From Bradyrhizobium sp. CB1650 (lineage in GTDB: Bacteria; Pseudomonadota; Alphaproteobacteria; Rhizobiales; Xanthobacteraceae), in contig NZ_CP121695.1 of NCBI RefSeq assembly GCF_029761915.1, positions 4,865,501 to 4,929,500 of the forward strand: DNA of 64,000 bases, written 5' to 3'. The notes below the pieces were generated by a model, which was given only the letters and a program-made list of their open reading frames with translations, was not told where the DNA came from and made no database searches. The stretch's first letter is position 1; each line of letters starts with the position of its first letter. Below are positions 7,729 through 18,455 of this stretch, one piece after another. A program made the position numbers and the translations under genes.

Positions 7729-10086
7729 TCAGCCGCCTGTTGAGGCGTCGATTTTCGTTGAGTCATTAGTCTTTTCGGCCGGCTCTTTGGTTCCGCCTGC
7801 CGGCTCTTTTGTTTCCTGGCCCGTCGCGACGGGTGCTGCGTCGGCGACTTCGATCTTCTTGGGATGGCCGGAGATCGCAAAGCGCATCCGCATCCAGGCA
7901 CCGCGCTGGCCTTCCCGGAAGTCGGAGGCGTCCTTCAGCTCGATGCGGCCGCCATGGTCTTCCAGCACGCGGCCGACGATCGCAAGCCCGAGGCCGGTGC
8001 CCTTGGCACGCGTCGTCACATAGGGCTCAAGGAGCCGCGAGCGTGCGACCTTGGGCAGGCCGATGCCGTTGTCGATGACGTCGATCAGGACGTCCTCGCC
8101 CTCGCGCGACACCACGACGTCGATGCGTCCGCGGCCCAGCTCCTCGGCCGGGACCTGCTCGATCGCTTCGGTGGCGTTCTTGACGATGTTAGTGACGGCC
8201 TGCGAGATCAGCCGCCGGTCGAACTGGGCGCGCAGCGGATCCTCTTTGAATTCCGCCTCGATATCGATCTCGGGATGGGCGACTTTCATCAGGAATACCG
8301 CTTGCCGCACGGTGTCGGCGACGTCCTCGCCCTCCATCACCGGCTTCGGCATGCGCGCGAAACGCGAGAACTCGTCGACCATGCGGCGGATGTCGTCGAC
8401 CTGGCGTACGATGGTGTCGGTGCACTGGTCGAAGATCTGCTTGTCCTTGTCCTCGGTGATGGTCTTGCCGAACTTGCGGCGGATGCGCTCGGCGGAGAGC
8501 TGGATCGGCGTCAGCGGGTTCTTGATCTCGTGGGCGATGCGGCGCGCCACGTCGCCCCACGCCGAGGTGCGCTGCGCCGAGACGAGCTCGGTGATGTCGT
8601 CGAGCGTGATGATGTAGCTGTCGCGCGGCTGGCTGGTCTTCTCTGCGCTGACGCGGACCGAGAGGTTGCGCTCCTGCCCGTCGCGCGTGATGGTGATCTG
8701 GCCCTGCACCAGGCGCTGGGTCCCTTCCCGCGCCGTCTTCATCATCTCGTCGAGCTCGGGCAGCACGTCGGAGAGCGGATGGCCGAGCGTCTCGGATTCG
8801 GCGTGCCCGATCAGCTTCTCGGCGGAGCGGTTGAGAATGCCGACGCTGCCCGAGGCATCGACGCCGATGATGCCGGCGCTCGCCGAGGACAGCACCGCCT
8901 CAATGAAGCGGCGGCGGCTGTCGATGAGATCGCTGGCGTTGACGAGCTCGTCGCGCTGGCTGCGCAATTCCTGCGTCATCTTGTTGAAGGTCTCGCCTAG
9001 CTGCGCGAGGTCGCCCTCCGATCTGTGCACGGGCACCTTCACATGCAGGTTGCCGGTCGAGACCGTATGGGCGGCGTTCATCAGCCGCCGAATCGGCGCC
9101 ACCAGCGAGTTGGCGAAGTTGAAGCCGATCAGCACCGACGCCATCAGGATGGTGAGCGCGATCACCGCGAACATCAGCGCGAACGCGACCTGGATGCCGA
9201 GCCGGCGCGCCTCGATCTGGGCGTATTCGGCGACGCTGAGCTCGGTCTGCTTGAGCTGGTCCACCACGCGCGGGTCGAGCTGGCGGGCGACGTAGAGGAA
9301 GAAGGTGTCGTTGAAGGACCTCAGCCTGATCACGGCGGCGACCAGATTCTGATCGGGCAGGACTGCGATCTCGGGCTCGTTCTCGTTGACGTTCTTCAAG
9401 AATTCAGGATTTGGCGGCGAGAAGGCGAGCGGGATGCCGCCTGTTTCCGCCGACAGGATCGGATTGGCGTCCTTGCCCATGATCATGGCGCCCGGAAGGT
9501 TGCGGGCAGCCGCATTCGCGGTCAGGATCTGGAGAAACGACTGCCGATCGCGGTCGAACAGCAGCGAGACGCGCGAGACATCGTTGGCCATGCCGATGAT
9601 GTCGCCGCGGATGAGCTGTGCATGCTCCTGCATGTAGGCACGCGCGATGAACAGCGAGTTCTGGATGACCTCCTTGGTCGGTCCCGAGAACAAGCGGTCG
9701 AGGCCGCGCTCGATGGTGACGTTGGCGATGACGGCGACCAGCACCGCCGGCAGCACCGCAACGATCGAGAACAGGCCGACGACCTGGACATGCAGCCGCG
9801 CCGCTGCCCTGCCCCGCCGGCGGGCCTGGATCATCTGCCAGACCTCGCGGACGATGATGCCGACCAGCAGCAGGATGGTGCCGGCGTTGATCAGGAGGAA
9901 GGATCTGACGACCTCCGGCGTGGGCTCGATGCTGGTCAGGCCGGTCAGGACGACGAAGGTCAGGAACGCCGACAGCAGCGCCAGCCCGACGGCAAAAGGC
10001 GCCAGCCACCGGCTCAGCGACCAGCGCCTGGGCTCTTCGGGTGGGGCCGTGTCAAAGGATGCGGCCGAGGTATCTGCGCTGGTCAT
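7729..10086 (-). CDS. ntrY: Membrane sensor kinase NtrY
   Basis: Membrane-bound histidine kinase of the NtrYX system, linked to nitrogen and redox signalling. From ATG 10086 it is 785 residues: two N-terminal membrane segments, a periplasmic/extracytoplasmic part, another membrane segment near 300-330, HAMP, PAS, then the H-box [15 protein letters not shown] and an ATPase domain with GIGLPK and GTGLGLAIV. A longer frame reaches 10293, but the added sequence is basic and not membrane-targeting. Residues after the kinase form a short Lys/Glu/Pro tail. Preceded by a 512-bp gap after ntrC, so it may have its own promoter. Confidence 0.93.
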   Translation of the reverse strand: MTSADTSAASFDTAPPEEPRRWSLSRWLAPFAVGLALLSAFLTFVVLTGLTSIEPTPEVVRSFLLINAGTILLLVGIIVREVWQMIQARRRGRAAARLHVQVVGLFSIVAVLPAVLVAVIANVTIERGLDRLFSGPTKEVIQNSLFIARAYMQEHAQLIRGDIIGMANDVSRVSLLFDRDRQSFLQILTANAAARNLPGAMIMGKDANPILSAETGGIPLAFSPPNPEFLKNVNENEPEIAVLPDQNLVAAVIRLRSFNDTFFLYVARQLDPRVVDQLKQTELSVAEYAQIEARRLGIQVAFALMFAVIALTILMASVLIGFNFANSLVAPIRRLMNAAHTVSTGNLHVKVPVHRSEGDLAQLGETFNKMTQELRSQRDELVNASDLIDSRRRFIEAVLSSASAGIIGVDASGSVGILNRSAEKLIGHAESETLGHPLSDVLPELDEMMKTAREGTQRLVQGQITITRDGQERNLSVRVSAEKTSQPRDSYIITLDDITELVSAQRTSAWGDVARRIAHEIKNPLTPIQLSAERIRRKFGKTITEDKDKQIFDQCTDTIVRQVDDIRRMVDEFSRFARMPKPVMEGEDVADTVRQAVFLMKVAHPEIDIEAEFKEDPLRAQFDRRLISQAVTNIVKNATEAIEQVPAEELGRGRIDVVVSREGEDVLIDVIDNGIGLPKVARSRLLEPYVTTRAKGTGLGLAIVGRVLEDHGGRIELKDASDFREGQRGAWMRMRFAISGHPKKIEVADAAPVATGQETKEPAGGTKEPAEKTNDSTKIDASTGG

Positions 10087-10235
10087 TCCGGCAATGTCGG
10101 TGCTGAAAACGGGTCCGCGGCGGCGGATACTGATGTATTCGTACCACAATGTTGCCGAATTGCGACAATTCCGCGGCGTCTGAGCCGCTGCGAACCGGCG
10201 CATCCACAGGGTTGCGGGTTCCCGGTGAGCGGAAA

Positions 10236-10433
10236 ATGTCCGACCGGCGGCCGTCCCGCGGAACGGACTCGCGCCATCACGACTTGACCGCAATGGATAA
10301 GTTCTTCCTCGCGATGATGGTCTCGGCTGCCTTGGTGCTGATCGTGGCTGCGGACCTTTTGGTCAATAGCCCCGGCATGCAGGAGTCCGCCAACGTCGTT
10401 CTGCCTGCGGCACCGACCCGGCTTGTCAGATAA
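10236..10433 (+). CDS. Small single-span membrane protein, unknown function
   Basis: A 65-residue open frame on the strand opposite the ntr genes. It has a hydrophilic basic N-terminus and one hydrophobic segment at about residues 21-42 (FFLAMMVSAALVLIVAADLL). A weak ribosome-binding-like GAGCGGAAA precedes the ATG. An internal ATG at 10293 would give just the membrane part. No family recognised. It lies divergent to ntrY in the ntrC-ntrY gap. It could be a real small protein or chance; no other gene competes for the space. Confidence 0.45.
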   Translation: MSDRRPSRGTDSRHHDLTAMDKFFLAMMVSAALVLIVAADLLVNSPGMQESANVVLPAAPTRLVR

Positions 10434-10548
10434 GCGCGACGTCACGATCTGCGAACGGGTGGCTAATTCACGCGAGACCGCGGAACATTCGGTCATATTC
10501 CGACTTCTGCTCACCGCGACGGCCACTCAGGCTGACGCGATTCGGACA

Positions 10549-10581
10549 GGCTCAGCTCCGCCGTGAAAGGGGAGCTGAGCC
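10549..10581. terminator. Stem-loop after ntrC
   Basis: Perfect 11-bp inverted repeat, ggctcagctcc / ggagctgagcc, with an 11-base loop. It starts 18 bases past the ntrC stop on the minus strand. There is no T-tract after it, so termination may be partial; it could attenuate read-through into ntrY. Confidence 0.55.
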
Positions 10582-10598
10582 ACGTCCGCTCGCCGGGA

Positions 10599-12041
<1,443 letters not shown>

Positions 12042-12050
12042 CGTTAATCC

Positions 12051-13226
12051 TCATTTTGCCCCCTGTGACGCAGGCGACGACGTCCCGGCAGAGTCGGCGT
12101 GACTGCTTTGATCGACGTGTTTGATCGATGTTGAGTACATCGGCATCAGCACGCGGAAGGTGGTCTTGCGCGGCTGAGACTCGCATTCGATGATGCCCCC
12201 GTGATCGCCGATGATTTTCGCGACCAGTGCCAGGCCGAGACCTGAGCCGGTCTGCTTGGTGGTCACGAACGGATCGAACAGGTTGGGCAGAAGATCGTCC
12301 GGCACACCTGGTCCATTGTCCTTGACGCAGAATTCAAGCGGCAGGGATACCCGGGATTTTTGACCGGGCACTGACAGGCGCACACCGGGACGGAACGCGG
12401 TGGTGAGCTGGATCTCGGCGTCGGGAACGTCGATCACGGCTTCCGCGGCGTTCTTCACCAGGTTGAGGAACACCTGGATGAGCTGGTCCTGGTTGGCCAG
12501 CACCGGCGGCAGCGAGGGATCGTAGTCCTCGATGAAGCGGATGTTGCGGGCAAAGCCGGACTGCGCCAGCCGCTTCACGTGATCGAGCACGGAATGGATG
12601 TTGACCGGGCCGCGCACCACCGGGCGTTCGTCGCCGAACACCTCCATGCGGTCGACCAGCGTCACGATGCGGTCGGCTTCGTCGCAGATCAGCCGCGTCA
12701 GCATGCGATCCTCCGAGGAGGCCTGCTGCTCCAGGAGCTGCGCCGCGCCGCGGATTCCGGACAGCGGGTTCTTGATCTCATGCGCAAGCATCGCGGCCAG
12801 CGCGATCACCGAGCGCGCGGCGCTGCGATGGGTGAGCTGCCGGTCCATCTTGTCGGCAATGGTGCGCTCCTGGAGCATCACCACGATATGGCCGGGCCGC
12901 TCCGTCAGCGGGGCGACATGGAGATCGACCTGGCGGTCGCCGCCCATGCGCGGCGTGCCGAGATCGACCTTGTATTCGTTGACCGGCGAATTGGAGGAGC
13001 GGACCTGATCGATCAGCGCCAGCAAGGGGCTTCCGAACGGCACCAGCTCCTTCAGCGATTGCCGCTTCAGGAATTGCGTCGAGATCTCGAAAAAGGCTTC
13101 AGTTGCGATGTTGGCGGCGACGATCTTGCCATCGGGCCCGATCGTGAGCACGGGATTGGGCAAGGCATCGAGGATGGCTTCGCTGTCGGACGAAAGCGGC
13201 TGGCGATGGTCAGCGGCTGAGCTCAT
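12051..13226 (-). CDS. ntrB: Nitrogen sensor kinase NtrB (NR(II))
   Basis: Soluble histidine kinase/phosphatase controlling NtrC, itself governed by PII proteins. It has an N-terminal PAS domain at about 15-120, the H-box [13 protein letters not shown] near 140, and ATPase motifs including [16 protein letters not shown] and GSGLGLALV. The start at 13226 overlaps the preceding dus stop (ATGA), giving 391 residues and translational coupling. An ATG five codons earlier is in frame, but less well placed. It ends nine bases before ntrC. Confidence 0.95.
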   Translation of the reverse strand: MSSAADHRQPLSSDSEAILDALPNPVLTIGPDGKIVAANIATEAFFEISTQFLKRQSLKELVPFGSPLLALIDQVRSSNSPVNEYKVDLGTPRMGGDRQVDLHVAPLTERPGHIVVMLQERTIADKMDRQLTHRSAARSVIALAAMLAHEIKNPLSGIRGAAQLLEQQASSEDRMLTRLICDEADRIVTLVDRMEVFGDERPVVRGPVNIHSVLDHVKRLAQSGFARNIRFIEDYDPSLPPVLANQDQLIQVFLNLVKNAAEAVIDVPDAEIQLTTAFRPGVRLSVPGQKSRVSLPLEFCVKDNGPGVPDDLLPNLFDPFVTTKQTGSGLGLALVAKIIGDHGGIIECESQPRKTTFRVLMPMYSTSIKHVDQSSHADSAGTSSPASQGAK

Positions 13227-14299
13227 GCGGCAGCGCTCCATGCGAAGTCGTCGAAGGCATCCTGCAGCGACCGGCGAACCAGGTGCGGATCCTCCGAGGT
13301 GAGGATTTTCTGGCGCCAGGTTTTCAGCTTCTCGCCCGGCGCGCGGCTCGCTTGCGCGGCGACGTCGAGGGCCCAGCCGAGATGCTTTCGCGCATGCTTC
13401 AGGCCGATACGCAGGCCGTAGAGCGCGCAGACGCCCTCATAGAGCGCGCGGACGTAACCGAGCTGCTGCTCGAGCGACGGTGCGGCCTCGGCGTCCCCTC
13501 CGTTGAGGCGGCGGCCGATCTGGCCGGGCAGCCAGGGCTGCCCTTGTGCGCCGCGGCCGATCATCACGGCATCTGCGCCGGAGGCATCGAGCGCAGCGAG
13601 CGCCTTGTCATAAGATGTAATGTCGCCGTTGACGACGAGCGGAATGGTGATCGCCTCGCGCACTGCGCGGATCGCGTCCCAGTCAGCCTCGCCCTTGTAG
13701 AACTGGGCGCGCGTGCGGCCATGCACGGTGACGAGCTTGACGCCGGCGTCTTCCGCCCGCCGCGCCAGCTCCGGTGCGTTGCGGGTGCGGTCGTCCCAGC
13801 CGAGCCGCATCTTCAGCGTCACCGGCACCTTCACGGCCGCGATCGTCGCCTCGATCAGGCTGACGGCATGGTCGAGGTCCCGCATCAACGCCGAGCCGGA
13901 CTGGCCGCCTGTGACGTGACGGGCGGGACAGCCCATGTTGATGTCGATGATGTCGGCGCCGCCGGCTTCCGCGATCCGGGCGCCCTCCGCCATCCAGCGC
14001 GCCTCGCAGCCGGCTAGCTGGACGACATGCGGCCCGATTCCGGTCGCTTCGCAGCGCAACCGCGTCATGGCATGGCCGTTGGCGAGATCGTCGCTGGCGG
14101 TCATTTCGGACACGACGAGACCGGCCCCGAGCTCGGCGGCCAGCCGTCTGAACGGCGAGTCGGTAACCCCTGACATCGGCGCCAGGAAAACCGGGGTGGC
14201 GACGTCAATATCGCCTATCTTCAACGGCTTAGCGCCGAATGTTTCCGAGCCGGTCACGAAGGTCTCGTTCACAGGACAGGGCCTCATCGCACCTGCCAT
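13223..14299 (-). CDS. dusB: tRNA-dihydrouridine synthase (NifR3/DusB type)
   Basis: FMN enzyme that reduces uridines in the tRNA D-loop; the rhizobial homologue is the historical nifR3, first gene of the ntrBC operon. The TIM-barrel begins [18 protein letters not shown], the catalytic Cys lies in NMGCPARHV, and HGRTRAQFY plus [11 protein letters not shown] are further signatures. The 358-residue form starts at 14299, almost at the predicted transcription start. A GTG at 14272, nine bases after GAGG, is an alternative start. The last codons overlap ntrB. Confidence 0.93.
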   Translation of the reverse strand: MAGAMRPCPVNETFVTGSETFGAKPLKIGDIDVATPVFLAPMSGVTDSPFRRLAAELGAGLVVSEMTASDDLANGHAMTRLRCEATGIGPHVVQLAGCEARWMAEGARIAEAGGADIIDINMGCPARHVTGGQSGSALMRDLDHAVSLIEATIAAVKVPVTLKMRLGWDDRTRNAPELARRAEDAGVKLVTVHGRTRAQFYKGEADWDAIRAVREAITIPLVVNGDITSYDKALAALDASGADAVMIGRGAQGQPWLPGQIGRRLNGGDAEAAPSLEQQLGYVRALYEGVCALYGLRIGLKHARKHLGWALDVAAQASRAPGEKLKTWRQKILTSEDPHLVRRSLQDAFDDFAWSAAA

Positions 14300-14303
14300 G
14301 ACC

Positions 14304-14332
14304 TATCTTGCGCACAATTCTTGTGCAGTCAA
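14304..14332 (-). promoter_or_regulatory. Predicted sigma70-type promoter of dusB-ntrBC
   Basis: On the minus strand a -35-like TTGACT (14332-14327) is followed after 17 bases by a -10-like AAGATA (14309-14304). Transcription would then start at or very near the first ATG of dusB, implying a leaderless mRNA or use of the later GTG start. Found by eye only. Confidence 0.5.
14312..14326. promoter_or_regulatory. Putative NtrC-binding box
   Basis: GCACAATTCTTGTGC is a perfect 6+3+6 palindrome and fits GCAC-N7-GTGC, the half-site spacing of enterobacterial NtrC sites. It occupies the spacer of the predicted dusB promoter, where binding would repress. Negative autoregulation of nifR3-ntrBC by NtrC is known in several alphaproteobacteria. 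Confidence 0.6.
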
Positions 14333-14504
14333 GCGTCATGCCTACAGTTTAGACAGTTCTTCCAATTTTTCAAGTGCAGTGCAGCAAACTGCTGTTTCCC
14401 ACAACGCAGGGAAACCTCTTTTTTTGCGGCCCTGCCGTGCTAGAGGCATGCCGGCAATCATCCCACTCCCCGACTCTTCACCAGCAATTGAGTATTCGAG
14501 CCCT

Positions 14505-15686
14505 ATGGCGAAATCAGAGCGCACTGGAGTCGTTCTCGTCGCAGCCGGTCGCGGACTGCGCGCAGGCGCCGGCGGCCCGAAGCAATACCGCACCATCGGC
14601 GGCCAGCCCGTGATCTTTCGCGCCATGGAAGCCTTCAGCCGCCACGCCGATGTGTTCGCGGTGCAGCCGGTGGTCAATCCCGACGACAGCGCGATGTTCA
14701 TGGCCGCGGTCGCGGGGTTGCGCCACGAGCCGCCGGCCAATGGCGGCGCGACCCGGCAGGCCTCAGTGCTCGCCGGTCTCGAAGCGCTCGCCAAACACAA
14801 GCCGGACATCGTCCTGATCCACGACGCCGCGCGGCCCTTCGTCTCGCAGGCCCTGATCTCGCGTGCGATCGACGCAGCGAGCCGCACCGGTGCGGCGATC
14901 CCCGCTATTCCCGTCACCGACACCATCAAGCTGACCGGAGACGGCGGCGACATCGAAGGCACGCCGGACCGGGCACGCCTGAGAATCGCGCAGACGCCGC
15001 AATCTTTTCGTTTCGACGTCATCCTCGAAGCGCATCGTCGCGCGGCAAAGGAAGGACGCAGCGATTTCACCGATGATGCGGCGATTGCCGAATGGGCGGG
15101 ATTGACGGTCGCAACCTTTGAAGGCGATGTTGCCAATATGAAGCTCACCACTCCCGAAGATTTCGTGCGCGAGGAAGCGCGCCTGGCGGCCCAGCTCGGC
15201 GATATCAGGACCGGCACGGGCTACGACGTGCACGCCTTCGGCGAAGGCGATCACGTCATGATCTGCGGGGTGCGGGTGCCGCACACCAAGGGGTTCCTGG
15301 CCCATTCCGACGGTGATGTCGGCCTGCACGCCCTGGTCGACGCCATCCTCGGCGCGCTTGCCGACGGCGACATCGGTTCGCACTTCCCGCCGAGCGATCC
15401 GAAGTGGAAGGGCGCCTCCTCCGACCAGTTCCTGAAATACGCCATCGAGCGCGTCTCGCAGCGCGGCGGCCGCGTTGCCAATCTCGAGGTGACCCTGATC
15501 TGCGAACGGCCGAAGATCGGCCCGCTCCGCGACACCATGCGCGCGCGTATCGCGGAGATATCGGGCGTCGACATCTCCCGCGTCGCGGTGAAAGCGACGA
15601 CCAGCGAGCGGCTCGGCTTCACCGGCCGCGAGGAAGGCATCGCGGCCACCGCGAGCGCCACCATTCGCCTGCCCTGGGGCGTGTGA
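14505..15686 (+). CDS. ispDF: Bifunctional IspD/IspF isoprenoid enzyme
   Basis: Catalyses two MEP-pathway steps: CTP-dependent cytidylylation of MEP and the cyclisation giving 2-C-methyl-D-erythritol 2,4-cyclodiphosphate. The N-terminal IspD domain (about 1-230) has the nucleotide-binding AAGRGLRAG...GGPKQY and IHDAARPFV. The IspF domain (about 235-393) starts [11 protein letters not shown] and has the metal site [19 protein letters not shown]. The fusion is usual in alphaproteobacteria. The start at 14505 gives 393 residues. An in-frame ATG at 14448 would add 19 residues not expected from the family. Confidence 0.95.
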   Translation: MAKSERTGVVLVAAGRGLRAGAGGPKQYRTIGGQPVIFRAMEAFSRHADVFAVQPVVNPDDSAMFMAAVAGLRHEPPANGGATRQASVLAGLEALAKHKPDIVLIHDAARPFVSQALISRAIDAASRTGAAIPAIPVTDTIKLTGDGGDIEGTPDRARLRIAQTPQSFRFDVILEAHRRAAKEGRSDFTDDAAIAEWAGLTVATFEGDVANMKLTTPEDFVREEARLAAQLGDIRTGTGYDVHAFGEGDHVMICGVRVPHTKGFLAHSDGDVGLHALVDAILGALADGDIGSHFPPSDPKWKGASSDQFLKYAIERVSQRGGRVANLEVTLICERPKIGPLRDTMRARIAEISGVDISRVAVKATTSERLGFTGREEGIAATASATIRLPWGV

Positions 15687-15689
15687 GCC

Positions 15690-16292
15690 ATGGGCGGCAG
15701 CGACGCACGCGCCCTCTCCCGCTCGCTGCTCGATCTGTGCCGGATGCGCAAGCTGACGATCGCGACCGCGGAGTCCTGCACCGGTGGCCTCGTCGCCGGC
15801 GCGCTGACCGACATCCCCGGCTCCTCCGACGTGATCGACCGCGGCTTCGTCACCTATTCCAACGACGCCAAGCGCGCGATGCTCGGCGTCGAGGCGGGCA
15901 CGCTGGCGAATTTCGGCGCGGTCAGCAAGGAGACCGCCACCGCGATGGCAGTCGGCGCCCTGGAGCGCGCCGGCGTCGATCTCGCAGTCGCCATCACCGG
16001 CATTGCCGGCCCCGGCGGGGCCACGCCCGGCAAGCCTGTCGGCCTCGTTCATTTCGCCGCCGCCGCGCGTGACGGCCGCATCATCCACCGCGAGCATCGT
16101 TTCGGAGCAATCGGCCGCACCGCCGTGCGGCTGCGTTCGGTGGTCGAGGCGCTGCGCATGCTGATGGATCTCGCGCGCGGCCCGCAGGCTCAGGTCAAGC
16201 CGCGCCGCGAAACGGCAAGCCGCCTGCGCCCGCGCGTCGCCCGTTCGCCGCGACGGCATGCGGTAAAGCGCCGCCGCCCGCCGCGCGGGTGA
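15690..16292 (+). CDS. pncC: CinA-type nicotinamide-nucleotide amidohydrolase
   Basis: Stand-alone C-terminal CinA domain that deamidates NMN to NaMN in NAD recycling. Signatures are TAESCTGGLVAGALTD (catalytic Ser), SNDAKRAMLGV and AITGIAGPGGATPGKPVG. The core ends near residue 165. It is followed by about 35 residues rich in Arg, Lys and Pro, absent from typical homologues and possibly nucleic-acid binding or simply drifted. It starts four bases after ispDF, as is common in this group. Confidence 0.92.
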   Translation: MGGSDARALSRSLLDLCRMRKLTIATAESCTGGLVAGALTDIPGSSDVIDRGFVTYSNDAKRAMLGVEAGTLANFGAVSKETATAMAVGALERAGVDLAVAITGIAGPGGATPGKPVGLVHFAAAARDGRIIHREHRFGAIGRTAVRLRSVVEALRMLMDLARGPQAQVKPRRETASRLRPRVARSPRRHAVKRRRPPRG

Positions 16293-16301
16293 AGCCGTGC
16301 C

Positions 16302-17078
16302 TCACGCCGCCAGTAGCGCGCTGGCGTGATCGAGCACGCGCTGCTTGATGGCATCGGCATCCGACGGTTTCACCGTTGCGCTGACGGTCAATTCCACGAC
16401 GGGCGCCGTGGGATTTGCAACATCGATTACCTTGGATACGTGCACTGCCGGTTTGGCGCGATCGTCGATGCGGGAATCCTCGCGCAGCTCTTTCAGGATG
16501 CGGTCGGCCAGCGTGTTGGCGGCGCCGGCCCTGACCGGAAATGTCACCTTGACCTCGCCCGTGCCGGGATAGGCGCTGTGGTTGATGATGGCGGCGCCCC
16601 AGACCTGCCCGTTCGGCAACAGGATCTGCGTGTTGTCGGGGGCGACCAGTTCGGTCATGAACAGCGACAGCGACCTCACCTTGCCGGCCTTGCCGGCGAT
16701 CTCGACGTCATCGCCGATGTGGAAGGGGCGAAACAACAGCAGCATCACGCCGGCGGCGAGATTGGAGAGCGTGCCCTGCAAGGCGAGACCAATGGCGAGG
16801 GATGTCGCGCCCAGCACTGCGACGAGGCTCGCGGTCTGGATTCCGAAGAGCTGAAGAACGGCAATGCCGACCACCGCGAGCACGCCGTAGCGCGTCACGC
16901 TGGCAACGAACAGCGTCACGAGCGGATCCACCCGGTGCGTGACGCTCAGCACGCGAGTCACGAAGCGTTGCAGTGCGCCGGACAGGTACCAGCCGATCGC
17001 AAGCAGGAGGATCGCATAGAGCGCGTTCAGTCCGTACAGGACGAGGGATGGCTTCAGCGTATCGAAATTGATGGTCAT
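16302..17078 (-). CDS. MscS-family mechanosensitive channel
   Basis: Small-conductance mechanosensitive channel subunit, 258 residues, for osmotic downshock release. Three membrane segments lie at about 12-30, 55-80 and 84-110. The pore helix reads ATSLAIGLALQGTLSNLAAGVMLL, with the AxGLALQ...NxxAG pattern of MscS TM3. It is followed by the beta domain (FHIGDDVEIAG) and VLLPNG-like ILLPNGQVWG. Convergent with pncC, nine bases apart. Confidence 0.93.
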   Translation of the reverse strand: MTINFDTLKPSLVLYGLNALYAILLLAIGWYLSGALQRFVTRVLSVTHRVDPLVTLFVASVTRYGVLAVVGIAVLQLFGIQTASLVAVLGATSLAIGLALQGTLSNLAAGVMLLLFRPFHIGDDVEIAGKAGKVRSLSLFMTELVAPDNTQILLPNGQVWGAAIINHSAYPGTGEVKVTFPVRAGAANTLADRILKELREDSRIDDRAKPAVHVSKVIDVANPTAPVVELTVSATVKPSDADAIKQRVLDHASALLAA

Positions 17079-17248
17079 GGCGGCTCCAACCGGAATAATC
17101 GGTTGAGAACTCGCAGCGCCCCGAAATGATCCCGCTCTGGCGAGTTGCCAATATCGTCAAACGAGTGACGCCGGACGCTTGTTCAAAAAACAGTGACCAT
17201 CAGGTCCGGCCGTAACCCGGATACCGCGATCCGCTGCAGCGGGCCCGG

Positions 17249-17428
17249 TCATTGCCTCGTCGGCTTGATCCGATGCAGGACCGGAAGCCCCTGCTCGATC
17301 GCCTTCGCAAGCACCGTGCCCGTGGTGCGGCCGAGCTCCTTTGCGATCACCGTGACCGGTTTAGTGCCGGCGAGTGTCTTGAGCTTGCTCAGATCTTCCG
17401 CGCTCCAGGATTGCTTCCAACGTCCCAT
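17249..17428 (-). CDS. Small SANT/HTH-like protein, unknown function
   Basis: A 59-residue protein with the pattern WSAEDLSKLKTLA...VIAKELGRTTGTVLAKA, a tri-helical arrangement like Myb/SANT or homeodomain-like small proteins that are common in Bradyrhizobium. ATG at 17428 is preferred; a GTG at 17452 would add eight residues. DNA binding is inferred. It stands alone between mscS and the repeat region. Confidence 0.6.
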   Translation of the reverse strand: MGRWKQSWSAEDLSKLKTLAGTKPVTVIAKELGRTTGTVLAKAIEQGLPVLHRIKPTRQ

Positions 17429-17614
17429 GTCCCTTTGGTCCCACCCACACACAATCCCCGTCCACCGACTCGTACTTTAGTTGAAAATCCCATGAAATGC
17501 AGCTTCGCCGGTGTGCCGCTCGTGGCAAGGGGCGTTCCGTCCGCTCGTCGCCCTTTGGCACAAACTGCACTTGCCACGTCCCTTGCGCATGGATTGAATG
17601 ATCGATTACGCGCA

Positions 17615-18262
17615 ACGTCTGGCGACCTCGCAGGGTGGGTTACGCCTTCGGCTAAGCAGCCTACGCTCCCGGGGCCACAAAATGTTGTGCTGCCCGTCGG
17701 GCAAAACACACGAACACCGGGTCAATATTCGCTCTGCAAATATTCCGCTTTACCGAAATTCGGATTTGTGGCATATCGCGTCTCACCTCATCCCGGTCAG
17801 AGGGGCGTATCGCGATCGTCACGACACGCGGGGTGAGCGGCGGTGGACGCAAGCCGCACTGGCGCGAATGGCTTCGCAGGGCGGGCAACTGTGAGCGAAG
17901 GCGTCGTGCACACGACCGGTGCAGCCTGCGTACGGCAAAATCGTGTGGTCCTGGCGCCCGGAGTCTGTGCGTCAAGTCTTGTGGTGATGTTGCGGCCCGA
18001 CCGGACCGCGCGCATCAGCCATCTGCAAGGCGACGGGGGCAATAGTGCATCGCTCCCCGGGGAGAGCGCGCCATAAGCCGTTCCAACCACTGCGCAGGGA
18101 AGGCCGTGATGTCCCGGCTGCCCTGTGGTTTTCCGTCTGTGCTTCAAGTAGCGCAAATCTCTTGCGCACAGGCGGCCATGGGAGTCGGTCGGCTCCCGGC
18201 CTTCCCTGCGCCCTCTGACCCCAGCGGGCGATGTAGCGACGCAAAGCCCGGGCGCAACGCGC
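17615..18262. repeat. Composite Bradyrhizobium-type intergenic repeat
   Basis: About 650 bp without a convincing gene. It opens with cgcagggtgggtta, continues with cccgtcgggcaaaacac, gtttaccg-like and tcagaggggcgtatcgcgatcgtcacga stretches, and ends in a perfect 15-bp inverted repeat gcgcagggaaggccg (18092-18106) / cggccttccctgcgc (18197-18211), with an inner palindrome gcgcaaatctcttgcgc. From memory, this series of blocks recurs between genes in Bradyrhizobium and Rhodopseudomonas. Its function is unknown. The remaining bases from 17429 to 18455 hold nothing I can support as a gene. Confidence 0.6.
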
Positions 18263-18455
18263 CGCGGGAGCGACGAGCCGTGTCCGCTGTTTTGAAAATA
18301 CGCGCAAATTTGTCGAAACCGGTCATGATGGCGATGCGGCAGCGCGACCAATCGTCATCACCCTCGTCAGAACTTGCGCACGAATATAATGACGCAATAA
18401 TGCGCATCTACGTTTGTGGCCGGGACTCAAACCCGGTCCAGCATTCTGGAGGGCG

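Noticed and set aside
17797..18351. Minus-strand open frame of 184 codons across the intergenic repeat
   Set aside because: Low-complexity Arg/Pro-rich product with no start signal, running through the palindromic repeat; such frames arise in this repeat by GC bias.
18419..18440. tRNA T-arm-like hairpin (ccgggactcaaacccgg) ahead of the first cytochrome gene
   Set aside because: No acceptor or anticodon arm can be built around it; it is best seen as a simple hairpin in the 5' leader.
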